Of a stretch of 64,000 bases of DNA, positions 53,132 to 61,659 are shown piece after piece. Position 1 is the stretch's first letter; every line of letters starts with the position of its first letter. The notes beneath the pieces were generated by a model that did not search any database, was not told the DNA's origin, and saw nothing but the letters and a program-made list of their open reading frames with translations. The stretch is from an uncultured Pelagibacteraceae bacterium (GTDB taxonomy: Bacteria; Pseudomonadota; Alphaproteobacteria; Pelagibacterales; Pelagibacteraceae): NCBI GenBank assembly GCA_902568465.1, contig CACFQR010000002.1, positions 42,501-106,500 of the forward strand, read 5' to 3'. Made by a program: the position numbers and the translations under genes.

Positions 53132-53830
53132 ATGAAAGTAATTATTCTAGCAGGAGGTTTCGGTACTCGCTTATCAGAATATACCGATAGCATACCAAAG
53201 CCAATGGTACCTATTGGAGGCAAACCAATCCTACATCATATAATGCAGTTTTATGCAAAATTTTCTCACAAAGATTTTTATGTAGCCCTTGGTTACAAAG
53301 GTGATGTTATTAAAAAATACTATAATAAAATTCATACAGATTGGAAAATTAATTTAGTTGATACTGGCGAAAATTCTATGACTGGCGGACGTGTTAAAAG
53401 GATGCAGGAATATATTGGAAATGAAACTTTTATGCTTACTTACGGTGATGGCTTATCAAATATTAATATTAATGATCTTTTGGCATTTCATAAAAAGCAT
53501 GGGAAAATGGTTACAATATCAGCAGTCAGGCCACCAGCAAGATTTGGTTCGCTCAAATTAAAAGAATCTGAAGTATTAAGTTTTAAAGAAAAGTCACAGC
53601 TCTCAGAAAGTTGGATTAACGGTGGTTTTTTTGTAATTAACCCTAGTTTTTTTAAATTAATTGAAAATGATCAAACAGTTTTAGAAAAAGAACCATTAGA
53701 GAGAGCAGTGGAAATGAAAGAGTTGGCAGCTTTTAGGCATGAAGGTTTTTGGCAATGCATGGATCATAAAATGGATAAAGATTTGCTTGATGAAATGTGC
53801 AAATCTGGAAAAGAGCCTTGGCTAAAATAA
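53132..53830 (+). CDS. rfbF: Glucose-1-phosphate cytidylyltransferase
   Basis: A 232-residue nucleotidyltransferase with ILAGGFGTRLSEYT, KPMVPIGGKPILHH, GYKGDVIKKYY, TGGRVKRM and YGDGLSNI, the RfbF signature including the T-G-G-R loop. It is about 25 residues shorter than the usual 257, mainly in the loop after KYYN. It makes CDP-glucose for the dehydratase at 50810. The order rfbG-methyltransferase-rfbF is inverted from the Salmonella rfbF-rfbG order. Confidence 0.92.
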   Translation: MKVIILAGGFGTRLSEYTDSIPKPMVPIGGKPILHHIMQFYAKFSHKDFYVALGYKGDVIKKYYNKIHTDWKINLVDTGENSMTGGRVKRMQEYIGNETFMLTYGDGLSNININDLLAFHKKHGKMVTISAVRPPARFGSLKLKESEVLSFKEKSQLSESWINGGFFVINPSFFKLIENDQTVLEKEPLERAVEMKELAAFRHEGFWQCMDHKMDKDLLDEMCKSGKEPWLK

Positions 53831-54735
53831 TTAAACCAAATATTTTAGTAATTGGTGGCACAGGATTTATAGGCTATCACTTGCTTTTAGAGGCCAAAAG
53901 GAAAGGTTGGAAAACAACAAGTGTTTCTCTTAACAAACCAAAAAAATATCGCTTTGTAAAAGGCGTTAAATATATAAAAGTTGATATCTATAATCAAAAT
54001 GATTTAAAAAGAAAAATTAAAAAAAACTTTGATTATGTAGTTAATCTAGGAGGGTACGGAAGTCATATACCTTTTGAAAAAGGTGGCGATAAATTATTCA
54101 AGTCTCACTTTATGGGTTTAGTTAATTTAATTAATGTAATTTCTAAAGCCAAATTAAAAAAATTTATTCAAGTTGGAAGTAGCGAAGAATATGGAGATGC
54201 TAAAGCTCCACAAAACGAAAATTCCAAAGGTTCAGTTAATTCTCCATACGCTATGGCCAAATTATCATGCTCCAACTTTTTAAAAATTCTACATAAAACT
54301 GAAAAATATCCATCTACAGTTTTGCGTTTTTTTTTAGTTTACGGAAATAAACAAGACAGTAATCGTATTTTGCCTCAAATTATAAAAGGATGTTTAAATA
54401 ATAAAAAATTTGCAGTAACAAAAGGAGATCAAATGAGAGACTTTTGTCACATAAAAGATATAATTGATGCAATTTTTTTAACACTTAAATCTAAGAAGGC
54501 CAATGGCGAAATTCTAAATATAGGATATGGCAAACCAAAAAAAATTAAATTCATTATAAATTATATTCAAAAAATAATAGGTAAAGGAAAGCCTATATTT
54601 GGTAAATTAAAATATAGAGATAATGAAAATTTAAAGCTTTATCCAAATATTAAAAAAGCAAAATCGCTTTTAGGATGGTCTCCAAAAATTAGTCTAAAAG
54701 TTGGTCTTAATAGCGTAATAAAATCATATAGATAA
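53818..54735 (+). CDS. NAD-dependent 4-ketosugar reductase/epimerase
   Basis: An extended SDR of about 305 residues with GGTGFIGYHLL, YVVNLGGYGSHIP, QVGSSEEYG and SPYAMAKL with the Tyr-x3-Lys pair. MRDFCHIKDIIDA and LGWSPK follow. No ATG is available: GTG 53797 or TTG 53818 within the rfbF 3' end are the options. TTG is preferred as it leaves a normal tail before the first strand. It probably reduces the 4-keto group after C-methylation. Confidence 0.8.
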   Translation: MAKIIKPNILVIGGTGFIGYHLLLEAKRKGWKTTSVSLNKPKKYRFVKGVKYIKVDIYNQNDLKRKIKKNFDYVVNLGGYGSHIPFEKGGDKLFKSHFMGLVNLINVISKAKLKKFIQVGSSEEYGDAKAPQNENSKGSVNSPYAMAKLSCSNFLKILHKTEKYPSTVLRFFLVYGNKQDSNRILPQIIKGCLNNKKFAVTKGDQMRDFCHIKDIIDAIFLTLKSKKANGEILNIGYGKPKKIKFIINYIQKIIGKGKPIFGKLKYRDNENLKLYPNIKKAKSLLGWSPKISLKVGLNSVIKSYR

Positions 54736-54740
54736 TTTAA

Positions 54741-55652
54741 ATGACAAGTAAACCATTGGTAAGCATTATAATGAATTGTTATAATGGACAGGCTTATTTA
54801 AAAGAAGCCTTAAATAGTATTATTAATCAAACATACCAAAATTGGGAATTAATTTTTTGGGACAATCTATCAACAGACAATAGTAGAAAAATTTTTGAAG
54901 ATTTTAAAGACAAAAGGTTTAAATATTTTTTATCTAAAGAACATACTGTACTTTATCATGCTAGAAATTTAGCGATACGAAAAAGTGAAGGAGAATTTTT
55001 AGCTTTTTTAGATACCGATGACATGTGGGCTAACAATAAACTAGAAAAGCAAATTTCTTTGTTTGAAAAAGATTCAGATATCGGTCTTGTATATGGGAAT
55101 TGTTGGATACATACAGAAAAAAATATAATTAAAAAGACAAAAATATTTTCAAAGAAATTACTTCCAACAGGAAATATTACAAAAGCACTCTTCGAAGATT
55201 ATAAGGTTGGTCTTCTCACAATCATGATAAGAAAAAGTTATTTAGATAATTTTGACAATGTTTTTAGCGTAAAATATGATTTGCTGTCAGATTTTGATTT
55301 TGTAATTAAATTTTCACTTAAAGCTAAAATTGATTGTATACAAGAGCCAATAGCGATCTATAGACGCCACAAAAACCAACTACAAAGAATCTATTCTTAT
55401 AAACAAATAGAACAATTAGAAAAATGGTATAGCAATATAAAAAATTTTCCAGAATTAAAAAGCTTTAATATCATGCCAACGCTTGAAAAAAGAATAAAAT
55501 ATTTAAAAGTTTTAAAATTAATAAATGAAAAAAAATATTTAAAAAGTTTTATTTCAATTATTAATTTTCCAATGAGTCTTACTAAAATAAAACTAATACT
55601 AATATTACTACTACCTAATTTTATAATAAAAAATTTCGTAGATATAATTTAA
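54741..55652 (+). CDS. GT2-family glycosyltransferase
   Basis: A 303-residue inverting GT-A enzyme with VSIIMNCYNGQAYL, WDNLSTDNS, FLDTDDMW (the DxD) and the catalytic LLSDFDFVIKFS. A C-terminal hydrophobic stretch (NFPMSLTKIKLILILLLPNF, 20 residues) could anchor it to the membrane. It transfers a sugar to a growing lipid-linked chain on the cytoplasmic face. It starts six bases after the reductase, so it may transfer the CDP-sugar made here. Confidence 0.87.
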   Translation: MTSKPLVSIIMNCYNGQAYLKEALNSIINQTYQNWELIFWDNLSTDNSRKIFEDFKDKRFKYFLSKEHTVLYHARNLAIRKSEGEFLAFLDTDDMWANNKLEKQISLFEKDSDIGLVYGNCWIHTEKNIIKKTKIFSKKLLPTGNITKALFEDYKVGLLTIMIRKSYLDNFDNVFSVKYDLLSDFDFVIKFSLKAKIDCIQEPIAIYRRHKNQLQRIYSYKQIEQLEKWYSNIKNFPELKSFNIMPTLEKRIKYLKVLKLINEKKYLKSFISIINFPMSLTKIKLILILLLPNFIIKNFVDII

Positions 55653-55662
55653 CCAAGTAATC

Positions 55663-56682
55663 GTGTCTGATACCAAAAATCTTGTAATAATTAATAACGA
55701 AAAAGTATTTTCCAACGAAAATGGCTTTTTTTGTGATAATATTGACTTAAAATCTATACCTGAAGGTTTAAGCAAAAACTTTAATCTTTTAGCCATCTTA
55801 CGAACCTCTACAAATGAAAGATCGCATAAAATTAATTTAAAAAGTATAAAGCTTGCTAATAATATATTTAAATTTTTGTTTTATATTTATAAAACTTTTG
55901 AAAAGAAAAATACTAAATATTTAATTATTTCAATAACACCATATACTTTTATATCCTATTTATTTTTATTAATTTTTAGAAAAAAGACTTTTCTATATTT
56001 AAGAAGCAATGGCTATGAAGAATACAGAGCCATCCTAGGATTTTTCGGGCCAATAATTTATCACATCATGTATTCTGTTCTTACCTTCAGAACAAAGATC
56101 ATTACATGCCAAGAAAGATTAGTTAAAAAAAATATCAAAAGTGATTTAGTTTTTCCTTCCGAACTAAACTCTCATTGGAAGACAAACACTTCAAAACCAT
56201 TACTTAACAAACCAAAACTTTTATATGTTGGAAGAATAAAGGTAGAAAAAGGTATATTTTCCTTGATTAATTTGATTAAAAAAATGAATAACTTTTGCGA
56301 ACTTTCAATTGTAGGTAAGAGAGAAAAAGAGAATTCGCATAATAATATAAGTTATATAGGTAATGGCTTTAATCACGAAGAATTAATAAAAATTTACGAC
56401 GAACACAATATTGTGATTTTGCCATCTTTTACCGAGGCACACCCAAAAGTAGTTGATGAAGCTCTATCTAGATTAAGACCAGTAATTATTTTTAACGACA
56501 TCAAGCACATTATCGGCAGCCGAAAAGGTATTTTCGTTTCAGAAAGAAACAAAAACTCAATTGAGAATTTAATAAATTATATATTAGAAAATTATGATGA
56601 AATTCAAAAAAATATAAAAACAAATACTCTTTCGACTAAAGAAAAATTTTTAAGTGATATTTGTAAAATAATTGAAAAATAA
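55663..56682 (+). CDS. GT4-family glycosyltransferase
   Basis: A 339-residue GT-B retaining enzyme with LLYVGRIKVEKG (donor-site lysine), SYIGNGFNHEELIKIYDEH and ILPSFTEAHPKVVDEAL, the E-x7-E motif. It has a short hydrophobic segment near 95-110 (PYTFISYLFLLIF). GTG start at 55663. It is a normal length if slightly short at the N-terminal domain. The donor is unknown. Confidence 0.86.
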   Translation: MSDTKNLVIINNEKVFSNENGFFCDNIDLKSIPEGLSKNFNLLAILRTSTNERSHKINLKSIKLANNIFKFLFYIYKTFEKKNTKYLIISITPYTFISYLFLLIFRKKTFLYLRSNGYEEYRAILGFFGPIIYHIMYSVLTFRTKIITCQERLVKKNIKSDLVFPSELNSHWKTNTSKPLLNKPKLLYVGRIKVEKGIFSLINLIKKMNNFCELSIVGKREKENSHNNISYIGNGFNHEELIKIYDEHNIVILPSFTEAHPKVVDEALSRLRPVIIFNDIKHIIGSRKGIFVSERNKNSIENLINYILENYDEIQKNIKTNTLSTKEKFLSDICKIIEK

Positions 56683-56683
56683 A

Positions 56684-57727
56684 ATGAATTTAACAAAAAA
56701 AATATTATCTCATAGATACATTTATAATGAAAAAGATATTGATACAAACAATACACGGTATGATTTATTAAAAAAGATAAATGATTTATTAAAAAAAGAA
56801 GGCAGGAAAGAAAGAGCTTGTTGTCCTATTTGTGAAGGTTTAGAGGCATGTATAGTTTCTGAACGTGACAGATATGGTTTACCAATTACATTAATGGTTT
56901 GTACTCAATGCGGCTTGATCTATTCCAAAGAATATTTTTCTGAAAATTTTCTGCTAGATTATTATAAATCTGTTTATAATCAATTTAAAACTGGAAAAAC
57001 TGATAATCAACTCTTTTTAGAAAGAACCAAGTTAAATTCACCTAGCGATCAAAGATATAAATATATAAAAAAAATTTTAGGAAAAAAATTTAATGATTTG
57101 AAAATTATAATGGAACCTGGTTGTAACGATGGATGCAATCTTTCCCCTTTTTTGAATGATGGCAAAAGTGTTTACGGATGTGATTTTGACGAAAAAAAAA
57201 CAAAAATTGGAATAGAGCATGGTATTAATATTCTTACAGGTGGCATTGAAAAATTAATCGATACTAAAAAAAAAGCTGATTTAATCATTTTATCTAATGT
57301 ATTAGCACATGTTACTGATCTAAAAAAATTTATGGCTGGTGTCAAAAAATTGCTTAACACCGATGGCTATATTTTTATAGAAACACCTGGATTTAGAGGT
57401 TGGTGGGACCATATAAGAGTTCTTAGACAGTATAGAAAAAACTTTTTAGATTTTATCCAATTCGAATTTTGTTACATTTTTGATTTAAGTTTATTAATCA
57501 CTTTACTAAATAGTTATAATCTTAAGCTTTACCACGGCGATGAAAGTATACGTTCAATTTTTAAGATAGATGAAAATAAAAGCGGACATTTAAATAAGTC
57601 CTTCAATAATAGTAATAAAATAACGAAATCTAATGCTGACTATTTATTAAGTATGGAAAAAAAATTTTTAAAATTTATATCTTTTAAAAAAAAATTTTCT
57701 AAAATTCTTAAAAGAAACAAACCATGA
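56684..57727 (+). CDS. Class I methyltransferase with N-terminal zinc motif
   Basis: A 347-residue protein. CPIC at 47-50 and CTQC at 73-76 form a zinc-ribbon, then MEPGCNDGCNLSPF is motif I and LIILSNVLAHVTDL the motif IV region. It lacks the large C-terminal domain of sugar C-methyltransferases. TTG 56672 would add four residues; ATG 56684 is preferred. An O-methyl or C-methyl role on a sugar is plausible. It overlaps the FAD oxidoreductase by four bases. Confidence 0.8.
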   Translation: MNLTKKILSHRYIYNEKDIDTNNTRYDLLKKINDLLKKEGRKERACCPICEGLEACIVSERDRYGLPITLMVCTQCGLIYSKEYFSENFLLDYYKSVYNQFKTGKTDNQLFLERTKLNSPSDQRYKYIKKILGKKFNDLKIIMEPGCNDGCNLSPFLNDGKSVYGCDFDEKKTKIGIEHGINILTGGIEKLIDTKKKADLIILSNVLAHVTDLKKFMAGVKKLLNTDGYIFIETPGFRGWWDHIRVLRQYRKNFLDFIQFEFCYIFDLSLLITLLNSYNLKLYHGDESIRSIFKIDENKSGHLNKSFNNSNKITKSNADYLLSMEKKFLKFISFKKKFSKILKRNKP

Positions 57728-58845
57728 AAAACACCGATGTAGATGTAGTTATTATTGGAGCCGGTGTTATTGGTTTATCCATCGGATATTTTTTTTCAAA
57801 AAAAGGAAAAAAGGTAATAATTTTAGAGAAAGAAAAAAGTTTTGGAATGGGCAATTCATCAAGAAATACCGAGGTTATTCATGCTGGCATCTATTATGCA
57901 AAAAACTCTTTAAAAGCTAAACTGTGTATTGATGGAAAAAAAAAATTATACGAATTTTGTGAAAAATATTCTATATCTTTTAAAAGAACGGGCAAATTAT
58001 TTATCGCTACAACTAAAAAAGAAATACCAGCTTTAGAAAAGATTAAATCTCAAGCAGAAATAAATGGTTTAATGGATTTAAAATATTTAAAAAAAAATGA
58101 AGTTAAAAATGTTGAACCTGCAATAGAATGTGAAATGGCTGTATTATCTCCGTCATCAGGAGTGGTAGACTCTTATGGTTTGATGCAATGTTTATTAAGA
58201 TTAAACGAGGATAATGGAGCTTTATTATCTACCAGATCCCCATTTATTGACGCAGAATATAAAAATAATTTTTGGAAGGTTTACGTTGGCGGCGCCAACA
58301 AAACAGAAATAAATACTAAAGTTGTAATTAATGCTGCAGGACTTAATGCAATTAAAATTAGTAATCAAATCAAATCAAATAAAGAAATTCCACTCTCTAA
58401 TCCTGTAAAAGGAATTTATCTTCGTTATTCTGGTAAATCACCAATTAGTCATATTGTTTATCCTTCCCTGGTTCCTGGAAAAATAGAGGAAAGAGTTGAT
58501 GCAACTCCTGATCTTAATAAAAGTTTACGCTTTGGACCAAGTGTTGAAAAAGAAGAAATTACTAATACAGACGATTATAGTATTAATACAGATATTAAAA
58601 AAAGGTTTTTGCCCTCTATTAAAAAATATCTACCCAGCATAGACGAAAATAGACTTACCTTAGATGTGGTAGGCATTAGACCCAAGATAAAGAAAATAAA
58701 TAATTCTATTCCAGATTTTATATTCGAGTGGGGAAAAGATGAAGGTTGGTTAGATTTATGGAATATAGAATCGCCAGGTTTAACAGCAAGTCTTGCAATA
58801 GGTGAGCATATTTATAATAAAGTAAAAAATAGTAATTTAATATAA
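57724..58845 (+). CDS. FAD-dependent oxidoreductase, L-2-hydroxyglutarate dehydrogenase-like
   Basis: A 373-residue DAO-family flavoprotein with VVIIGAGVIGLSIGY (FAD Rossmann, glycines 12-17), the SSRNTEVIHAGIYY active loop of LhgO-type proteins, VINAAGLNAIKI and a C-terminal ESPGLTASLAIG FAD motif. It oxidises a 2-hydroxyacid, probably passing electrons to quinone. In a glycan cluster it may act on a uronic, ulosonic or lactyl-type group. The ATGA overlap with the methyltransferase suggests a shared pathway. Confidence 0.83.
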   Translation: MKNTDVDVVIIGAGVIGLSIGYFFSKKGKKVIILEKEKSFGMGNSSRNTEVIHAGIYYAKNSLKAKLCIDGKKKLYEFCEKYSISFKRTGKLFIATTKKEIPALEKIKSQAEINGLMDLKYLKKNEVKNVEPAIECEMAVLSPSSGVVDSYGLMQCLLRLNEDNGALLSTRSPFIDAEYKNNFWKVYVGGANKTEINTKVVINAAGLNAIKISNQIKSNKEIPLSNPVKGIYLRYSGKSPISHIVYPSLVPGKIEERVDATPDLNKSLRFGPSVEKEEITNTDDYSINTDIKKRFLPSIKKYLPSIDENRLTLDVVGIRPKIKKINNSIPDFIFEWGKDEGWLDLWNIESPGLTASLAIGEHIYNKVKNSNLI

Positions 58846-58863
58846 TATTATCTTATAAAAATT

Positions 58864-59646
58864 ATGACAATAATTAACTTTATCAAAAAAATTAAAAAAA
58901 CAAAATCACCAATAGATTTATTTTTTAAAATTACACAGCGTATTAACACTGTGCTGATATTTCCAAAAGGAGGTTTTACAAGATATCCAATTGATATTTT
59001 TATGAAAAAAATTTCTCATGACATTTTTAGTGAAATGAAAGTTTTAGACGTAGGTGCAGGTGACAAGCCATATCAAAAATTATTTAAAGGTTGCAGCTAT
59101 GAGTCTTGTGATCACGAAATAATTTCTAAAGAAACAAGCGCTGCTAAAAATACTGATCATTCTTTTTATTGTGATATAACCCAAAAAATTCCCAAACCTG
59201 ATAATTATTACGACTTAATAATTTGTAATGAAGTTTTAGAGCATCTCAATGAGCCTTACTTAGCTCTGAAAGAATTCCATCGCATACTACGCCCCGAAGG
59301 TAAACTAGTAGTTACAGCTCCACAATGCCACGGCTTACATCAAGAACCATATAATTATTTTAACTATTTAAGTTATGGATTAGAGTATTTGTTTAAAAAA
59401 GCTAAATTTACTAATATTGAGATTACCCCATTAGGGGGTATTTTTCATCTTTTAGGAAAAGTTTTAAATAACAGTGTAGGCATTTTGCTTTTTAGGAAAA
59501 GTATAATAGGTAAATTATTATTTTATCCTATTGAGCTATTAGTTAAAATTATACTGTATTTATTATCTATTTTACTATTTTATCTAGACTATTTCGATAA
59601 AGAAAAAAAATGGACCATACATTATGGTTGTGTTTGTAAGAAATAG
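58864..59646 (+). CDS. SAM-dependent methyltransferase (Methyltransf_11 type)
   Basis: A 260-residue enzyme with VLDVGAGDKPYQKLF, YDLIICNEVLEHLNEPYLAL and LRPEGKLVVTAPQ. Two hydrophobic C-terminal stretches (about residues 205-245) suggest membrane contact, so the acceptor may be lipid-linked. It is the last plus-strand gene of the long run and ends nine bases before the convergent minus-strand gene. Confidence 0.84.
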   Translation: MTIINFIKKIKKTKSPIDLFFKITQRINTVLIFPKGGFTRYPIDIFMKKISHDIFSEMKVLDVGAGDKPYQKLFKGCSYESCDHEIISKETSAAKNTDHSFYCDITQKIPKPDNYYDLIICNEVLEHLNEPYLALKEFHRILRPEGKLVVTAPQCHGLHQEPYNYFNYLSYGLEYLFKKAKFTNIEITPLGGIFHLLGKVLNNSVGILLFRKSIIGKLLFYPIELLVKIILYLLSILLFYLDYFDKEKKWTIHYGCVCKK

Positions 59647-59655
59647 ATAAATAAT

Positions 59656-60894
59656 TTATTTACCCACCACTTTAGGTTTTGGAAGAGGAATAATAAACTT
59701 ACCCCTGAAACCTTTTTTTCTTAAATTTTTAATAAGTTCTTTTGAAATATGCCATGACAGTAAAATGGCATATTCTGGTTTATCCTTATAAAGTTTCTTT
59801 TCAGAAACTATTGGTATGCTCGTACCTGGCATATAATTTCCAATTTTATGCGAACCTTCAACCTCACAAACACATTTAATTAATTCATCAGTTAAACCAA
59901 GATAGTGTATTAAAGTACTAGCCCTAGATGGAGCACCAATACCATAAATCTTATGATTTTTTTGATTAATTACATCAAGCAATTTATATAATCGTAATTT
60001 TGATTGGATCACATTAGCCTTAAATTTGTTAAAGCTTTTCCAATTAATAAATTTTTTTTCATAATTAATGATTTTTGATACAGATTTAAAATTTTTATAT
60101 TGACCTTTTTTTGCTGCATAAACTCTAATAGATCCACCATGTGTTGGTATTTTTTTTGCATGAAATATAGATAAACCATACTTATCAAATAAATACTTTA
60201 AGCTTTGTAAAGAGTAGTATCTTAAGTGCTCGTGATAAATTGTGTCATATTGCAACTCTTTCATTAAAGATACTAAGTAATGTGATTCTGTAATAAAAAC
60301 ACCATCCTTCTTTAAAATTCTTAAAATATTTTTCATTAAAACATGAACATTTTCAATATGAGCAAAAACATTTGTAGCCGTTATGATTTTTGCCTTGCCA
60401 AATTTTTTTAAAATATATTTCGAAGTTTTTTTATCAAAGTATTTTATTATAGTATTAATACCTCTTCTAATTGCGATTTTACCAATATTTTCTGGCGTTA
60501 CTCCCAAAACTTTATGTTTTATTTTAAAATTGCTTAATAAATTTCCATCATTAGATCCAATGTCTACAATTAAGTCATTGCGATTTAAATTTAATATATC
60601 TGAACATTCTTTATATAGTTCCTTAAAATTTTCCCTTAATATTTTTGTTGTGCTACTCGTGTAAGGATATTCCTTTGGAAACAAAATATTTTTATCCACT
60701 AAAGTATTTAACTGAACAAGTCGTGATGATTTTGAATATACCAGCTCTGCTGGAAAAAATATCGCCTCCTCTTTTTTGTTGCTAATTTTTTGAAGTTTAT
60801 TTACAGGAGGTAAAAATCCTAAAGATATAATAGTCTTAAGATCTCTAGAATTTGAGATTTGGCATTTATTTATTGTTATTGATTTTTTTTTCAT
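59656..60894 (-). CDS. Sugar C-methyltransferase lacking most zinc ligands
   Basis: A 412-residue protein with the C-methyltransferase layout: an N-terminal motif with LGFLPPVNKLQ, motif I VDIGSNDGNLL, FAHIENV, THGGSIRVYA and the C-terminal IYGIGAPSRASTLI. The zinc CxxC pairs of its relatives are CQIS (residues 11-14) and SKSS (54-57), so only one Cys remains. The start at 60894 follows the upstream stop by two bases; a longer frame to 60933 would overlap it. It is co-oriented with the broken glycosyltransferase and may form a two-gene operon. Confidence 0.82.
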   Translation of the reverse strand: MKKKSITINKCQISNSRDLKTIISLGFLPPVNKLQKISNKKEEAIFFPAELVYSKSSRLVQLNTLVDKNILFPKEYPYTSSTTKILRENFKELYKECSDILNLNRNDLIVDIGSNDGNLLSNFKIKHKVLGVTPENIGKIAIRRGINTIIKYFDKKTSKYILKKFGKAKIITATNVFAHIENVHVLMKNILRILKKDGVFITESHYLVSLMKELQYDTIYHEHLRYYSLQSLKYLFDKYGLSIFHAKKIPTHGGSIRVYAAKKGQYKNFKSVSKIINYEKKFINWKSFNKFKANVIQSKLRLYKLLDVINQKNHKIYGIGAPSRASTLIHYLGLTDELIKCVCEVEGSHKIGNYMPGTSIPIVSEKKLYKDKPEYAILLSWHISKELIKNLRKKGFRGKFIIPLPKPKVVGK

Positions 60895-60896
60895 AG

Positions 60897-61611
60897 CTAA
60901 TGTTTCTTTAAAAGAACTTTTTCTAAAAAACAATAAATTAGTGTAAATAAATATTTTGATTTTAGTTCTTTAATATTAAATTTTGCCTTGCCATCTTTTC
61001 TATTTTGCCATTTTATAGGTATTATTTTGTAATTCATTTTTCTTGAAATAATTTTTAAGGGCATTTCTAAAAAAATATTAAAATCTTCAGATATTAGTGG
61101 CATAGATTTAATTAAAGCTTCTTTCTTATAAATTTTAAACGCATTAGTGAAATCATTATAATCACTTAAAAAAATAATTTTTGTAATGTAATTAAAAATA
61201 CGATTTAAAATTAATTTTTTTATCGGATATTTGATTGTTGATGATCCAGTTACAAATCTAGAACCAAATACCGCGTCAATTTCTTTCTCTTGTATTAATT
61301 CATAATATTTTTTTAAGTCTGTTATATCGTCCGATAAATCGGCCATCATTATACAAATTGCCTCTCCAGTCGATTTATCAATACCTAAATTAATAGCCCC
61401 CCCCAAGTCCCTTTTTTTTATTATTAAGTAATTTAATTTTATTGTTTTCTCTTGTTTTTAAATTAATTATTTCATAGGAGTTATCATCACTAAAGTCGTT
61501 TATAACTATTATTTCGTAATTAATTTCACTAATACTATTTATTATAAAATCTAAAGTTTTAGAAATACCAACGCTTTCATTTCTGACGGGTAATATGATT
61601 GATAGTTTCAT
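60897..61611 (-). pseudogene. GT2 polyprenyl-phosphate-sugar-type glycosyltransferase, off-frame at a G8 tract
   Basis: The frame from ATG 61611 gives IILPVRNES, YEIIVINDFSDD and KKGLGG, then stops at 73 residues. The next frame continues GGAINLGIDKSTGEAIC, MADLSDD and a normal C-terminus. The break is at eight G's on the coding strand (61397-61404); seven G's give a continuous 237-residue DPM1-like enzyme without membrane helices. In the written state no functional transferase is made from the ATG, though a TTG inside the tract could start the second part. It is a candidate on/off switch. Confidence 0.75.
61397..61404 (-). repeat. G8 homopolymer, candidate contingency tract
   Basis: Eight consecutive C's on the plus strand (G on the coding strand) in an A+T-rich genome, exactly at the frame break of the glycosyltransferase. 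I see no longer G or C run in the window; the next are six G's at 2205-2210, which are in frame. Removing one G restores KGLGGAINLG. A T8 run at 61412-61419 is adjacent, but correcting there would destroy the conserved KGLGG. Confidence 0.7.
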
Positions 61612-61617
61612 AAGATA

Positions 61618-61646
61618 AATATATGTGATAACAGAATAGCAGTAAA
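61618..61646 (-). promoter_or_regulatory. Weak sigma70-like promoter for the minus-strand pair
   Basis: On the minus strand TTTACT (61646-61641) and TATATT (61623-61618) are 17 bases apart, a reasonable -35/-10 pair. The predicted start would fall at or next to the ATG at 61611, so the transcript would be nearly leaderless. In A+T-rich DNA such matches arise by chance. Some promoter for the two minus-strand genes is expected in this 48-base divergent spacer. Confidence 0.25.
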
Positions 61647-61659
61647 TTTTTTAAAGAAA

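Noticed and set aside
59646-59662. A+T hairpin (ATAAA-TAA-TTTAT) between the convergent genes, as a bidirectional terminator
   Set aside because: The stem is only five A-T pairs with a three-base loop and no G-C content or T-run, so it is expected by chance in this base composition.
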